DNA from: Fen-1038 sp963850945
Lineage (GTDB): Bacteria; Chloroflexota; Anaerolineae; Anaerolineales; Villigracilaceae
NCBI GenBank assembly: GCA_963850945.1
Contig: CAWKNE010000026.1
Span: forward strand, 372,001-436,000
Direction: 5' to 3'
Length of the DNA: 64,000 bases
The position numbers and the translations under genes are program-made. Shown here one piece after another: positions 1 to 8,480 of this stretch (positions are counted from its first letter, which is position 1; each line of letters begins with the position of its first letter). The notes beneath the pieces are model-generated. The model made no database searches. It saw nothing but the letters and a program-made list of their open reading frames with translations, and was not told where the DNA came from.

Positions 1-1993
1 ACGCGGGCAAAGACGTCTGCTTTTTCAATCACGGTCTTTAGCTGCGCGTCGCTAATCTGGTCGAGTTGAGCACCTGTCAACACTTTGCTTCCGCGGTGTA
101 ATAGACCAATCTCCTTCGCAATTGCGCGCGGGTGTTGGGATAGTCTCCAGTGATCATTACCGTGCGTATACCCGCAAGGCGCGCCTTGGCAAGCGCGGGT
201 TTAATCTCTGCGCGCGGCGGATCAATCATTCCGACCAAACCGACGAAGACCAGATCTTTTTCAAGATTTTCGGCTGCGACACTGTTCAGATCATCCGGCA
301 CATCGCGCTCAACGCGGTAAGCAAAACCGAGTACGCGCAGAGCATGTTCCGTCATCGCATTGTTGGCGCCTAGGATTTCCCGGCGTTTGCTTGACGTCAA
401 CGGTTTTGACACATCATTTTTTGTCTGGTAGTGAGTACACAGATCGAGCACTATATCCGGCGCGCCTTTGACCGCGATCACATCCCAATTCCTTTTCTTT
501 TTATCGCGAAATGGCGAAAGGTCTTTGAGATTTGGTTCTTTTACGTCATGGATGGTGATCATGCGTTTACGTTCGGAATCAAATGGCACTTCGTTCTCGC
601 GCGGATATTTGAGTGTATATTCCTGTTTGACGTTATCCTGCACCAAGCCGGTCTTCACGGCGGCCACCAGCAATGCGCCTTCAGTCGGATCCCCAATAAC
701 TCGGTAGGCCTGTTCGATATCACCATCCGATCAACTGATTTCCAGTTCGGCATCGTTATTAAGCAGACCGAGCCATAACAAAGTCTGCGCGGCAGGATGA
801 TCTGCAATGTCTACGATCTTGTTTTTGATTCTGAATTCACCGCGCGGTACATAGCCGGTACCTGTAATGTCCATGAATATGCCATCCGTCCACAGACGCG
901 TCACAGTCATCTCGTTCTGGGTCAGTGTGCCGGTCTTATCCGAACAGATCACAGTCGCCGAGCCAAGCGTTTCGACGGAGGCCAGCCTGCGGATCAGCGC
1001 GTGGCGGCGGATCATTTCACGCATTCCCAATGCTAGGCTGATGGTCACCACAGCGGGCAAACCCTCCGGCACAGCCGCGATAGCCAAGCTTACCGCAATG
1101 AGAAATACGTCGGTGATCTCTTTAGCATATTCTTTCAGATAAGCCACTGGGCCTGTAAATAGTTCGCCGATATTGGTGTAATTGATTAGGGCAACGATGA
1201 AAACGATCGCGACCAAAATCAAAGCGCCAATGCTGAGAGATTTACCCAATGCATCGAGGCGGCGCTGCAGAGGTGTCTCTTCCGATTCAACATTCTGCAG
1301 CATACGCGCGATCAAGCCAAGTTGAGTATGCATTCCTGTACTGGTCACAACGCCGCGGCCGCGGCCGTATGAAACCAATGTGCCCATAAAGGCCGTGTTC
1401 TTCCGGTCTCCAAGCGGCACATTTTTATCCATGATCGTGGCGGCATTCTTATGAACCGGCAATGATTCGCCGGTTAGGGATGCCTCCTCAACTCGAAGGT
1501 TGAACACTTCCAGCAGGCGCAAGTCAGCCGGGACAAAATTTCCAGCCTCCAAGAAAACAATATCGCCGGGTACAAGATTGCGGGCCAGGATCGACTGCCG
1601 ATGGCCGTCGCGCAATACTTGTGCATCCGGAGCGGCCAGGCGTTTCAACGCGGCCAGGGCTTCTTCCGCACGTTGCTCTTGAACGATGCCCAATACTGTA
1701 TTTAATATAACGATCGTGAGAATGGCCGAAGCATCCACCCATTCGCCAAGTAAAGCAGAGATGATCGAAGCGGCGATCAGCAAGATGACGACGAAATTAT
1801 TTAATTGATTCCATAACGTTATCCAAAAGCCCGGACGCGGTGCTTCCGCCAACTGGTTGGGGCCATAGCGGATCAAACGGCGCGCGGCCTCTTCACTGGT
1901 TAATCCTTCATCGCCAATTTCCAGATCGCGCAAAACCTGTTTCACTTTCAACGCGTGCCAGGGCTTTTGTGTATTGATCTCGTCCTTGTCCAT
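1..1993 (-). CDS. P-type cation-transporting ATPase (P2 type), broken frame, C-terminus beyond the left edge
   Basis: ATP-driven membrane pump of the Ca2+/Mn2+ class. From the Met at 1993 the protein shows an actuator TGES (residues 174-177), the membrane motif PEGLP (309-313), the phosphorylation site DKTGT (352-356), and further on DPTEG and MITGDYPNT. An upstream in-frame Met exists at 2092, but 1993 is preceded by GGAG six bases away and lies after the riboswitch terminator. Two lesions are visible. One is an in-frame TGA at 731-733 between LELEIS-like and SDGDIEQAYR sequence, with homology continuing in the same frame. The other is a missing base near 121-135, after GDYPNT, where the expected ARAIAKEIGLL resumes in another frame to the left edge. 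The Mn2+ riboswitch upstream suggests Mn2+ (or Ca2+) export; the ion-selecting residues of later helices are not in the window. Confidence 0.9.
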
Positions 1994-2040
1994 CTTGTTC
2001 TCCAAAGCTGTCGCTATTTCCCAAATTTGTCCAAGGGAGA

Positions 2041-2073
2041 AAAAAGACCACCACGAAAAATCGTGGTGGTCTT
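2041..2073 (-). terminator. intrinsic terminator of the ATPase riboswitch
   Basis: Perfect 13-bp stem (2044-2056 against 2061-2073) with a 4-nt loop. On the minus strand it is followed directly by a run of five T. It lies between the aptamer and the ATPase start, so it is the expression platform rather than a 3' end. Its 5' arm contains ACCACC, which can instead pair with GGUUGG at the start of the aptamer. Confidence 0.85.
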
Positions 2074-2172
2074 GCCAACGCATCAAGCGCACGGACTGCC
2101 GATGGCCTTTGAGCCAATGTTATGACGACAATCCATCCTGCTGGTGGAGCAGGCGGCTACTCCCCAACCGAA
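2060..2172 (-). promoter_or_regulatory. yybP-ykoY (Mn2+) riboswitch aptamer
   Basis: Read on the minus strand, the leader begins GGUUGGGGAGUAGCC, has a CCUGCU/AGCAGG hairpin, then CGUCAUAACAUUGGC, and closes with GGCAAGACC. GGGGAGUAGC near the 5' end and GCAAGACC at the 3' end are the conserved loop segments of the yybP-ykoY family (Rfam RF00080), recognised from memory. Closing helix P1 can be drawn as GGUUGG with CCACC (one bulge), and the same CCACC is used by the terminator. Metal binding would therefore prevent termination (an ON switch). Members of this family are known upstream of Mn2+ exporters and P-type ATPases. Confidence 0.82.
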
Positions 2173-2176
2173 GTTG

Positions 2177-2205
2177 AGTTTATTCCGTTGCAGAAGGAAT
2201 GTCAA
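2177..2205 (-). promoter_or_regulatory. sigma70-type promoter for the riboswitch-ATPase transcript
   Basis: On the minus strand TTGACA (2200-2205), a 17-nt spacer and TAAACT (2177-2182). Transcription would start near 2170, at the first bases of the aptamer. Confidence 0.7.
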
Positions 2206-2342
2206 GCCAAAAATCTGCGTTTGTGATTACTCATCGAATACGAAATATGGATCGGCGAACATGAAAAACTCTCGCTTTTCATATGCTGGCATAATACACA
2301 ATATATGAAAGACAATTCTATTTTGCTTTACAAGTCCGTCAA

Positions 2343-3602
2343 TTATCCAGGCGCAATTCGAGTCCCTGGCGGAATCTCAACATCCTTCGGAATAACCACC
2401 ACTCCGTCGCGGATGACCCACTTGTCGCCATCGAAATCGACACGGCGCGGAAACGGACGGATCAATACGCCTTCCCCGATACGCACGTTCTTGTCAATGA
2501 TCGCTCCTTCGATATCGCAGTTGGGACCGATCCCTGTGGGAATGGAGGATGGATGTTTTCCAGGATCATAGTAATCTGACCCCATAAGGATCGTATCTTT
2601 GATCTGGGCACCCGACGCAATCTGACTACGAACTCCAATCACCGAATGGGTAATTTTGGAATCTTGGATACGGCAACCATTCGTGAGGAGAACGGCTTCT
2701 AATTGACTATTATGCACAATACTTCCTGGCAAGTAGCGGACATGGGTATAGATTGGAAATTTAGGATCATAGAAATTAAACGGCGGATTCGGCGAAGCCA
2801 TTTCCAAATTGATTTCATAAAAAGAGCGAATGGTACCGATGTCCCGCCAATACCCGTCATAATAAAAACCATAAACCTTGTGCGAATGCACAGCCTCTGG
2901 AATGATATTAGTGCCAAAATCATCATGGCTAGGATGATAGGTAAGCAAATCAATCAATACCCGGGTTTTGAATAAATAAATGCCCATGGAAGCCTGGAAA
3001 GGGCGCTCAGGATCATCGCGGCTGATGAATTTATCCTGAGTTTCCCTATCCTGGGGCTTTTCCACAAAATCAGAGATGCGGCCATCCGATTCACATTTCA
3101 AGATTCCCAAGCGTGGCGCTTCTTCACGCGGGACGGGATGAACAGCTACCGTTACATCGGCATCCGTCTGCCAATGAAACTCGGCCATTTCGGCATAGTT
3201 CATACGATAGAGATGATCACCAGCCAGGATCAAAACATATTCCGCACCGGTGGATTGAATTTCAAATAGTTGCTTGCGCACCGCGTCCGCTGTACCCTGA
3301 TACCATGTCGCCGATTCAAGCGTCTGCTCGGCGGCCCAGATCTGCACCCAGCCCGGATGGAACGCATCGAAGTTATAGGTTTGCGTAATGTGGCGGTGAA
3401 GCGATACGGAATTGAACTGCGTCAAAACTGCAACGCGATAAATTTCTGAATTGATGGAATTGCTGATCGGAATGTCAATCAGCCGATATTGACCGGCAAT
3501 CGGCACAGCCGGCTTGGAACGTATCTTCGTCAATGGATAGAGGCGCGCCCCGCGTCCACCACCCATAATCACTGCCAATATATCATTCATCGTCGCAGAC
3601 AT
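2343..3602 (-). CDS. glgC: glucose-1-phosphate adenylyltransferase
   Basis: Makes ADP-glucose from glucose-1-phosphate and ATP, the committed step of bacterial glycogen synthesis. The 419-aa length is normal. The nucleotidyltransferase loop GGGRGARLYPLT followed by RSKPAVP is at residues 14-33, then YRLIDIPISN; the C-terminal half shows hexapeptide-like left-handed helix repeats (VIGVRSQIASGAQIKDT). GGAGGT lies 5-6 bases before ATG 3602. The frame is intact. No other glycogen gene is visible in the window. Confidence 0.96.
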   Translation of the reverse strand: MSATMNDILAVIMGGGRGARLYPLTKIRSKPAVPIAGQYRLIDIPISNSINSEIYRVAVLTQFNSVSLHRHITQTYNFDAFHPGWVQIWAAEQTLESATWYQGTADAVRKQLFEIQSTGAEYVLILAGDHLYRMNYAEMAEFHWQTDADVTVAVHPVPREEAPRLGILKCESDGRISDFVEKPQDRETQDKFISRDDPERPFQASMGIYLFKTRVLIDLLTYHPSHDDFGTNIIPEAVHSHKVYGFYYDGYWRDIGTIRSFYEINLEMASPNPPFNFYDPKFPIYTHVRYLPGSIVHNSQLEAVLLTNGCRIQDSKITHSVIGVRSQIASGAQIKDTILMGSDYYDPGKHPSSIPTGIGPNCDIEGAIIDKNVRIGEGVLIRPFPRRVDFDGDKWVIRDGVVVIPKDVEIPPGTRIAPG

Positions 3603-3617
3603 CGAGGACCTCCGCCC

Positions 3618-3660
3618 TTCACCTTTTTCCCTTTTCCAATGGAAGAGGGAAAAAGGTGAA
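3618..3660. repeat. long inverted repeat upstream of glgC
   Basis: TTCACCTTTTTCCC at 3618-3631 pairs perfectly with GGGAAAAAGGTGAA at 3647-3660, with further pairing inside. It lies just upstream of the glgC ribosome-binding site, so it would form a hairpin in the glgC leader. No T-run follows on the minus strand. Confidence 0.7.
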
Positions 3661-3674
3661 GGAGTATATTCTTA

Positions 3675-3782
3675 TCATCTTCCAATTCTAACAAAACGGT
3701 GCAACCTTTGTATAACATACAGAATCGGATAAGCGACGGCTAACAGCACATCAAGAAGTAAAAACGTCAAATTGAGTTTCAT
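3675..3782 (-). CDS. small single-pass membrane protein (35 aa)
   Basis: Short frame starting MKLNLTFLLLDVLLAV and ending in a basic tail (QRLHRFVRIGR). One hydrophobic helix (residues 4-24) followed by positive charges predicts a single-pass protein with cytoplasmic C-terminus. GAGGAAGAG stands a few bases before the ATG. It lies upstream of glgC in the same direction. Function unknown; it could be spurious, but the start signal and composition fit a real peptide. Confidence 0.45.
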   Translation of the reverse strand: MKLNLTFLLLDVLLAVAYPILYVIQRLHRFVRIGR

Positions 3783-3983
3783 TGCTCTCTTCCTCTGCAG
3801 CTTATCCTTTCTTCAAAGGATAAAAGAAAACAAAACGCGAGATTGCTACGGCACTCTCGCGCTCAGGTCCAAGCGGGCGAGCGCCCGCAAAACAGATTGA
3901 ATGAAATGATATAATGGTTCTGCGAAGTGACTGCTCCTTTCAGTCGCACTACCGAACCAACGCCCTGCGCCCTTCCAGGGTAA

Positions 3984-4066
3984 TGCCGAAGGAGGGACTT
4001 GAACCCTCAATCCCGAAGGAACACGAGTTTGAAGTCGTGCGCGTCTGCCAGTTCCGCCACTTCGGC
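3984..4066 (-). tRNA. tRNA-Leu (probably CAA) with an 8-nt anticodon loop
   Basis: Minus-strand cloverleaf: acceptor GCCGAAG with CTTCGGC and discriminator A, D-arm GGCGGAACTGGCAGA of the leucine type, anticodon stem CACGA with TCGTG, a long variable arm (TTCC-TTCG-GGA) and T-arm GAGGG-TTCAAGT-CCCTC. The long variable arm and A73 indicate leucine. Between the two halves of the anticodon stem stand 8 bases, CTTCAAAC, instead of 7. Dropping one C or T gives CAA (Leu); dropping the last C puts UCA in the anticodon place. CCA is not encoded. The extra base is probably a consensus error like the indels elsewhere in the window. Confidence 0.88.
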
Positions 4067-4076
4067 TTAGGCAGAC

Positions 4077-4105
4077 AGTATAACCAACCCCACAGACAAG
4101 GTCAA
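4077..4105 (-). promoter_or_regulatory. promoter of the tRNA gene
   Basis: On the minus strand TTGACC (4100-4105), a 17-nt spacer and TATACT (4077-4082), ending 10 bases before the tRNA 5' end. Confidence 0.65.
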
Positions 4106-4121
4106 GGTGAAATCAACTTAA

Positions 4122-4140
4122 GGCGGATTGCCAATCCGCC
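4122..4140. repeat. GGCGGATT palindrome (dispersed family B)
   Basis: GGCGGATTG-C-CAATCCGCC, a perfect 9-bp inverted repeat just before ychF. Related palindromes occur at 42702-42748 and, in frame, inside pyrF at 62017-62036. Confidence 0.7.
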
Positions 4141-4157
4141 CCACATCAAAGGTCAAG

Positions 4158-5217
4158 ATGAAACTTGGAATCATCGGACTGCCTCAATCAGGAAAAACAA
4201 CCATCTTCAACGCGCTGACGCGCGGCAATACGCCGACAACTGCCAGCGCGGGACGCATCGAAGTTCATACCGCAGTCGTGGACGTTCCCGATCCACGCGT
4301 GGACAAACTCTCGGCGATGTTCAAACCGAAGAAGACCATTTATGCAAAAGTAACCTACGCGGATATCGCGGGACTGGAAACGGGCGCGGCAAAAACCGGA
4401 ATCTCCGGTCAACTGCTGAATCAACTCGCTCAAATGGACGGCTTCATTCTCGTGGTACGCGCTTTTGCTGATGATAACGTTCCGCATCCCGCGGGAAGCG
4501 TGGACGCGAAGCGCGACATCGAAACCATGTTGAGTGAACTTCTGCTCAACGATCTAATCGCCGTTGAACGCAAATTGGAACGTTTGATTGAAGAACGAAA
4601 AAAGGGCGGCACGGATAAAGTCTTGAATGAACGTCAAACTGTTTTATTCACGCGTCTGCATGAAGCATTGAACTCAAATACGCCGCTTCGAAAACTAGAA
4701 TTCACTGATGACGAGTCACATGAATTATCTTCGTTTGGTCTGCTCACACGCAAACCGATTTTGACTGTGTTCAATTTGGGTGAAGGTCAATCCGCGCCGA
4801 CAACACAACTCGACCATCCGTCCGTTGCGTTGATGGGCAAACTCGAAATGGAAATCGCCCAACTCACCGCGGACGACGCGGCAGTATTTATGAAGGAATA
4901 CGGCATCGAAGAACTCAGTTTGAGCAAGATGATCAAACTATCTTATGACCTGCTTCAATTGCAATCGTTCTTCACCGTTGGTGAAGATGAAGTCCGCGCC
5001 TGGACAACACGGCGCGGCGCTGTCCGCGGTGGAAGCGGCAGGCGAAATCCATACCGATATTCAACGCGGCTTTGTGCGCGCTGAAGTAGTCGCTTACGAA
5101 GATTTGATCTCACTCGGTGGAATGAATGAAGCCAAAACCAAAGGCAAACTACGGCTCGAGGGAAAAGAATATTTGGTTAAAGACGGGGATATTATGCATA
5201 TTCAATTCAATATATAA
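4158..5217 (+). CDS. ychF: OBG-family ribosome-binding ATPase YchF (frameshifted)
   Basis: Cytoplasmic P-loop protein that binds ribosomes and hydrolyses ATP. Start MKLGIIGLPQSGKTT places Walker A at residues 6-13; an upstream in-frame Met at 4128 lies inside a repeat. About 352 aa after correction, against roughly 360 in the family. The N-terminal part ends in FFTVGEDEVRAWTTRRG; the C-terminal TGS domain (EAAGEIHTDIQRGFVRAEVVAYEDL to KDGDIMHIQFNI) continues in the next frame. One extra base lies in the GC-rich stretch about 5008-5024. Both halves are well conserved, so loss of function is unlikely. Confidence 0.92.
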
Positions 5218-5263
5218 GGGATCACCTCTATGCCTACTTGCTCCAAATCTCTACGAGGTAAAA

Positions 5264-6265
5264 ATGAACTTCGCCGATGTTCTCAGAAAAATTCTTTCAA
5301 CAGCAATTGGCCCAATGACTCCTCAAGAAATACGTGAGGTCATAAAAAAAGAATATCCCGAATTTTATGGAACGCCAACTCATATTCGAAATGTTGACAA
5401 GGGATATTACAAAGATATAGATCATGCACTTTTAGCCCAGATTTACATTCTCGTTCGAAATAGTAAAGATTTTTTCTGTGATATAGCCACAAAGCCTATG
5501 AAGATTTCGTTGCAAGCAAAAGACATTATGCAATGGTCGCAAAAACTAAATTCAAAAAATCAACTGCAGATACGAATGCAACGTTCTTATCAGCTAATAC
5601 AATATAACGACAAAGTCAAAGATATATTGGAAAACGCCGATTTATATCATCGAACATATTACGAAGCTGAGGTCTTTCAGGGCCCCAGCCTTTATTTTCA
5701 CCAGCGCGCCTTAGAAACGCGGCAAATTCCTTTTTCTTTAAATCATTTAGAATATATTTATGCAACACTCTCATCTTGGGGAATGAACATAATGGGTCAA
5801 AGAGGCTCTAAGATGCAGAGCTTTGAGATATTCAGTCAAAGCATCTTGAATCTCCAAGATAAAATTGCTATCGCACAACAATATAACCTCCATGAGCTAG
5901 ATGACGAAAAATGGATGCTTTTGGAAGAAATATTTCGCGGGATTAATGTTATGTCGAGTTCAACGAGCTTAATAGGTAATTCGAAAGTGATGCATCATTT
6001 ATTGACAAAAATTATCCCGCCAATTGATCGTGAATATACCCTTTGGTTTCTTCGAGGTAATACAAACATAAAGAATGATTTGACTTACGAATGGCAATTA
6101 ATCAAAGAGATTATTTCGGAATTCTTTCTACCTGTTGCATCAGATACAGAATTTCTGCAAAAGACAAGCAGATGGAATCAGGAGAAAAATAAATTTCCTT
6201 GGGATACATCCACTCTAAAGATAATAGACAATCTAATAATTGGCTCAAAGAAATCAGTAAATTGA
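5264..6265 (+). CDS. AT-rich orphan protein, winged-helix-like N-terminus
   Basis: 333 aa from the ATG at 5264, which follows GAGGTAAAA; the reading frame extends further upstream but overlaps ychF. I cannot name the family. Residues 1-70 (VLRKILSTAIGPMTPQEI, then REVIKKEYPEF) look like a HARE-type or other winged-helix domain. The C-terminal half has a patch reading IGNSKVMHHLLTKIIPPI, then DREYTLWFLRG. Base composition is clearly more AT-rich than ychF and the following genes, and the frame is intact, which suggests recent acquisition. No signal peptide or membrane segment is seen. Confidence 0.72.
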   Translation: MNFADVLRKILSTAIGPMTPQEIREVIKKEYPEFYGTPTHIRNVDKGYYKDIDHALLAQIYILVRNSKDFFCDIATKPMKISLQAKDIMQWSQKLNSKNQLQIRMQRSYQLIQYNDKVKDILENADLYHRTYYEAEVFQGPSLYFHQRALETRQIPFSLNHLEYIYATLSSWGMNIMGQRGSKMQSFEIFSQSILNLQDKIAIAQQYNLHELDDEKWMLLEEIFRGINVMSSSTSLIGNSKVMHHLLTKIIPPIDREYTLWFLRGNTNIKNDLTYEWQLIKEIISEFFLPVASDTEFLQKTSRWNQEKNKFPWDTSTLKIIDNLIIGSKKSVN

Positions 6266-6272
6266 CATCTGG

Positions 6273-7289
6273 TCACCTGCTTCCAAAATCCACTGTGAAA
6301 TAACTACCATAAGTGCTGTTGGCAAAATAAGCGTATCCCGCGCCCATCTCGGTGACTCCTGAATTCAAAATCGCATCGTGATGAACCGGATCATTCATCC
6401 ACCAGTTAAAGGCTTCTTGTGGAGAACCGCTTCCGAAAATAATCTCAATATAATTGGTGGGAGCATAGCCTGCCGCCACGATGCGCTGATAAATAGTCGA
6501 GCCATCGGAACCGGTATGACTCAACAAACTATTACACGCCATATCAATGCTGTGCCCTTGCGCGGCGACAGTTAATTGCTGATTGATCGAGAGTTTATTC
6601 AAACCAGATTGTGCCCTCGCAGTATTGATAAGGCTTTCAATCTCGCTTGTATAGGATGCACTGGACGTATATTTACAACTTGCAGAACTTATCGCTTGAC
6701 TCACTGGCGTGCTATTGGATGACGTTGCTATGTACGGGGTAACGGACGAAACATTGCCGATGATAATCTTGACCCAAAAATTATCATAGATACCGATTGG
6801 GACGGACTTGCCATTCAGATCGTTCAATACAAAATAACCAGCATAAGAGTTATAAGCAGTTGGTGCAGTCAAAGTTAAAGAAACATCCACGGTCGCGCCC
6901 GGCGCCGTGGTTGGAACCGGCGCAGAGTCCGGCGCGTCCATTCGGTCGCCGGATGCAAATGCAATCGTGTATCCTGTCCACGTGCAGGTGCCGGTGTTTT
7001 CAAAGCGCCATGTTTTCGTAAACGATGCTCCGGGAGCGACATACGTGTTATCGGGAATGGTGACATCTTGAAGCACGACTGCCCGTTCCTTGCAAGCCGC
7101 GAGCGTGGCATTCACTGTCGGCGTGATGGATGTGGGCGATGCGGTTGGACGCAGGAAAGGCGTGTTGGTGGCTGGTAATGTCGAAGTCAAGAAAAGAGGC
7201 GCAGGGGTAGGTGCATTCGACAAAATCGAAACACCACAGGAGGTCAAAGCTGCTATCGTGAAGAAGGAAATCAGAGCAAATGTCCGCAC
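6273..7289 (-). CDS. CAP-domain lipoprotein with NBR1-type Ig-like domain
   Basis: 338-aa exported protein. N-terminal lipoprotein signal (hydrophobic segment ending in the lipobox LTSC, Cys19), then a Thr/Pro-rich linker. An Ig-like domain of the NBR1 type spans about residues 65-175 (DVTIPDNTYVAPGASFTKTW, NTGTCTW). A C-terminal CAP/SCP domain follows (INTARAQSGLNKLSINQQL, AAQGHSIDMACN, PVHHDAILN). CAP domains in bacteria are usually extracellular and of uncertain activity. It is a paralogue of the adjacent 7347-8408 gene, so the pair is a tandem duplication. Confidence 0.88.
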   Translation of the reverse strand: MRTFALISFFTIAALTSCGVSILSNAPTPAPLFLTSTLPATNTPFLRPTASPTSITPTVNATLAACKERAVVLQDVTIPDNTYVAPGASFTKTWRFENTGTCTWTGYTIAFASGDRMDAPDSAPVPTTAPGATVDVSLTLTAPTAYNSYAGYFVLNDLNGKSVPIGIYDNFWVKIIIGNVSSVTPYIATSSNSTPVSQAISSASCKYTSSASYTSEIESLINTARAQSGLNKLSINQQLTVAAQGHSIDMACNSLLSHTGSDGSTIYQRIVAAGYAPTNYIEIIFGSGSPQEAFNWWMNDPVHHDAILNSGVTEMGAGYAYFANSTYGSYFTVDFGSR

Positions 7290-7346
7290 AGGTTGTTCAC
7301 CCTAAAACAAAGGGCCGGCGCCTATCTTCCTTGACCTTGAACGAAT

Positions 7347-8408
7347 TTATGGTACAGCAAAATCGACTACGTAATAACCGTAATTGTTGAAGAACGAATA
7401 CCCGACGCCAATGTCCTTATATTTTGTGCTGATGAGATTTAGATTGTGATTTGGGTCCGTTTGATCGGTAGCCCACCAAGTCACCGCGCCTTGCCCGGTG
7501 AGCGGCGGATAACTTCCGTAAGCATTCTCGGACACGTAGGATGCGGAATAGCCTGCCGCCGCTATGCGCGAGGATGGCGTTGATCCATCTGAGCCGGTAT
7601 GAATGTTGGTAAGATTATTATTGCAGGCTATATCCTCACTATGAGATTGTGCAGCCAGCGTAAGTAGCGCACTGACATTGTAAGGAGGTATTCCGTTTTG
7701 TGCGCGGTAAGCGTTGATAGCAGTGATAACATCATTGACACGGCTTGCGTCGGATGTGAAAGCGCAGGTGGAGGTCAACAACCCCGAACTGCCCGCTCCG
7801 CTTGAGCTGGCAGTGCTTGCCGGTACGCTGGTTGAAGTTCCGCTTGAACCTGCTGTAGCCGTGCCGACCGTGATAGCAGCCCACAACGTTTTGGCCTGAT
7901 CAATCGGTATGGCAACCCCGGCTGGGTTGTCGATTTCAAAGTCAGCTCGATAGGTGCCATCTTCGGGGGGTGCCACCATATCTACCGCAATATCCAGTGT
8001 ATCGCCGGGCTGGGTTGCATTTAGCGGTGTGGAGTCGGGCGCGCCCATCTGGTCACCAGTTGCGAACACCAGTGTATATTGTGAGTTCCAGGCACATGTA
8101 CCGGAGTTCCTCACCCGCCACACTTTGTGAATGACATCGCCGTGATTGAAGTTGGTGTTATCTGGCACGGTTACATCCGCGACAAAGGAAGCCGCATCAG
8201 TGCAGTTCGCCAAATTAGTAGGCGCTGGTGTTGACGTAGAAATCGTAGCCGGAGTAAGGGTCGCCGGCACGAACGGCGATTGAGTTTGTGGCGAAGCAGT
8301 CTGAGGCGATTGAGTGGCAGGCGGCTGTGTGACGGACTTGGTACCGCCGCATGCTGTGAGTAGAAAAAACATCACAAACATAATGCTAAATAATTTTCTC
8401 ATATTCAT
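7347..8408 (-). CDS. CAP-domain lipoprotein with NBR1-type Ig-like domain, tandem paralogue
   Basis: 353 aa, same architecture as the gene just downstream. Signal peptide with lipobox LTAC (Cys20); Thr/Pro/Gln-rich spacer; NBR1-like Ig domain (DVTVPDNTNFNHGDVIHKVW, NSGTCAW); Ser/Thr-rich linker; C-terminal CAP domain (INAYRAQNGIPPYNVSALL, AAQSHSEDIACN, NIHTGSDGS). The ATG at 8408 follows a GAAGGAGAT site. Probably displayed on the outer face of the membrane. Function unknown. Confidence 0.88.
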   Translation of the reverse strand: MNMRKLFSIMFVMFFLLTACGGTKSVTQPPATQSPQTASPQTQSPFVPATLTPATISTSTPAPTNLANCTDAASFVADVTVPDNTNFNHGDVIHKVWRVRNSGTCAWNSQYTLVFATGDQMGAPDSTPLNATQPGDTLDIAVDMVAPPEDGTYRADFEIDNPAGVAIPIDQAKTLWAAITVGTATAGSSGTSTSVPASTASSSGAGSSGLLTSTCAFTSDASRVNDVITAINAYRAQNGIPPYNVSALLTLAAQSHSEDIACNNNLTNIHTGSDGSTPSSRIAAAGYSASYVSENAYGSYPPLTGQGAVTWWATDQTDPNHNLNLISTKYKDIGVGYSFFNNYGYYVVDFAVP

Positions 8409-8480
8409 CTCCTTCTTTTCCTACTTTGGCTCTTAGAGTATACCCCTTGACTGCCCGATACGTCTTGTGAATCCAACAAC

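Noticed and set aside
731..733. Selenocysteine or reassigned TGA in the ATPase
   Set aside because: The position is not a catalytic Cys in P-type ATPases, and TGA is a normal stop for many genes here (for example coaBC and thrB).
3984..4066. tRNA-Sec (UCA) reading of the 8-nt anticodon loop
   Set aside because: Acceptor and T-arm are of normal 7 + 5 length and the D-arm is of the leucine type, so it is not a selenocysteine tRNA.
3914..4471. Long plus-strand frame (185 codons) across the tRNA region
   Set aside because: It runs antisense through the tRNA and overlaps ychF in another frame; the residues EGLEPSIPKEHEFEVV, then RVCQFRHFG are the usual shadow of a tRNA-Leu.
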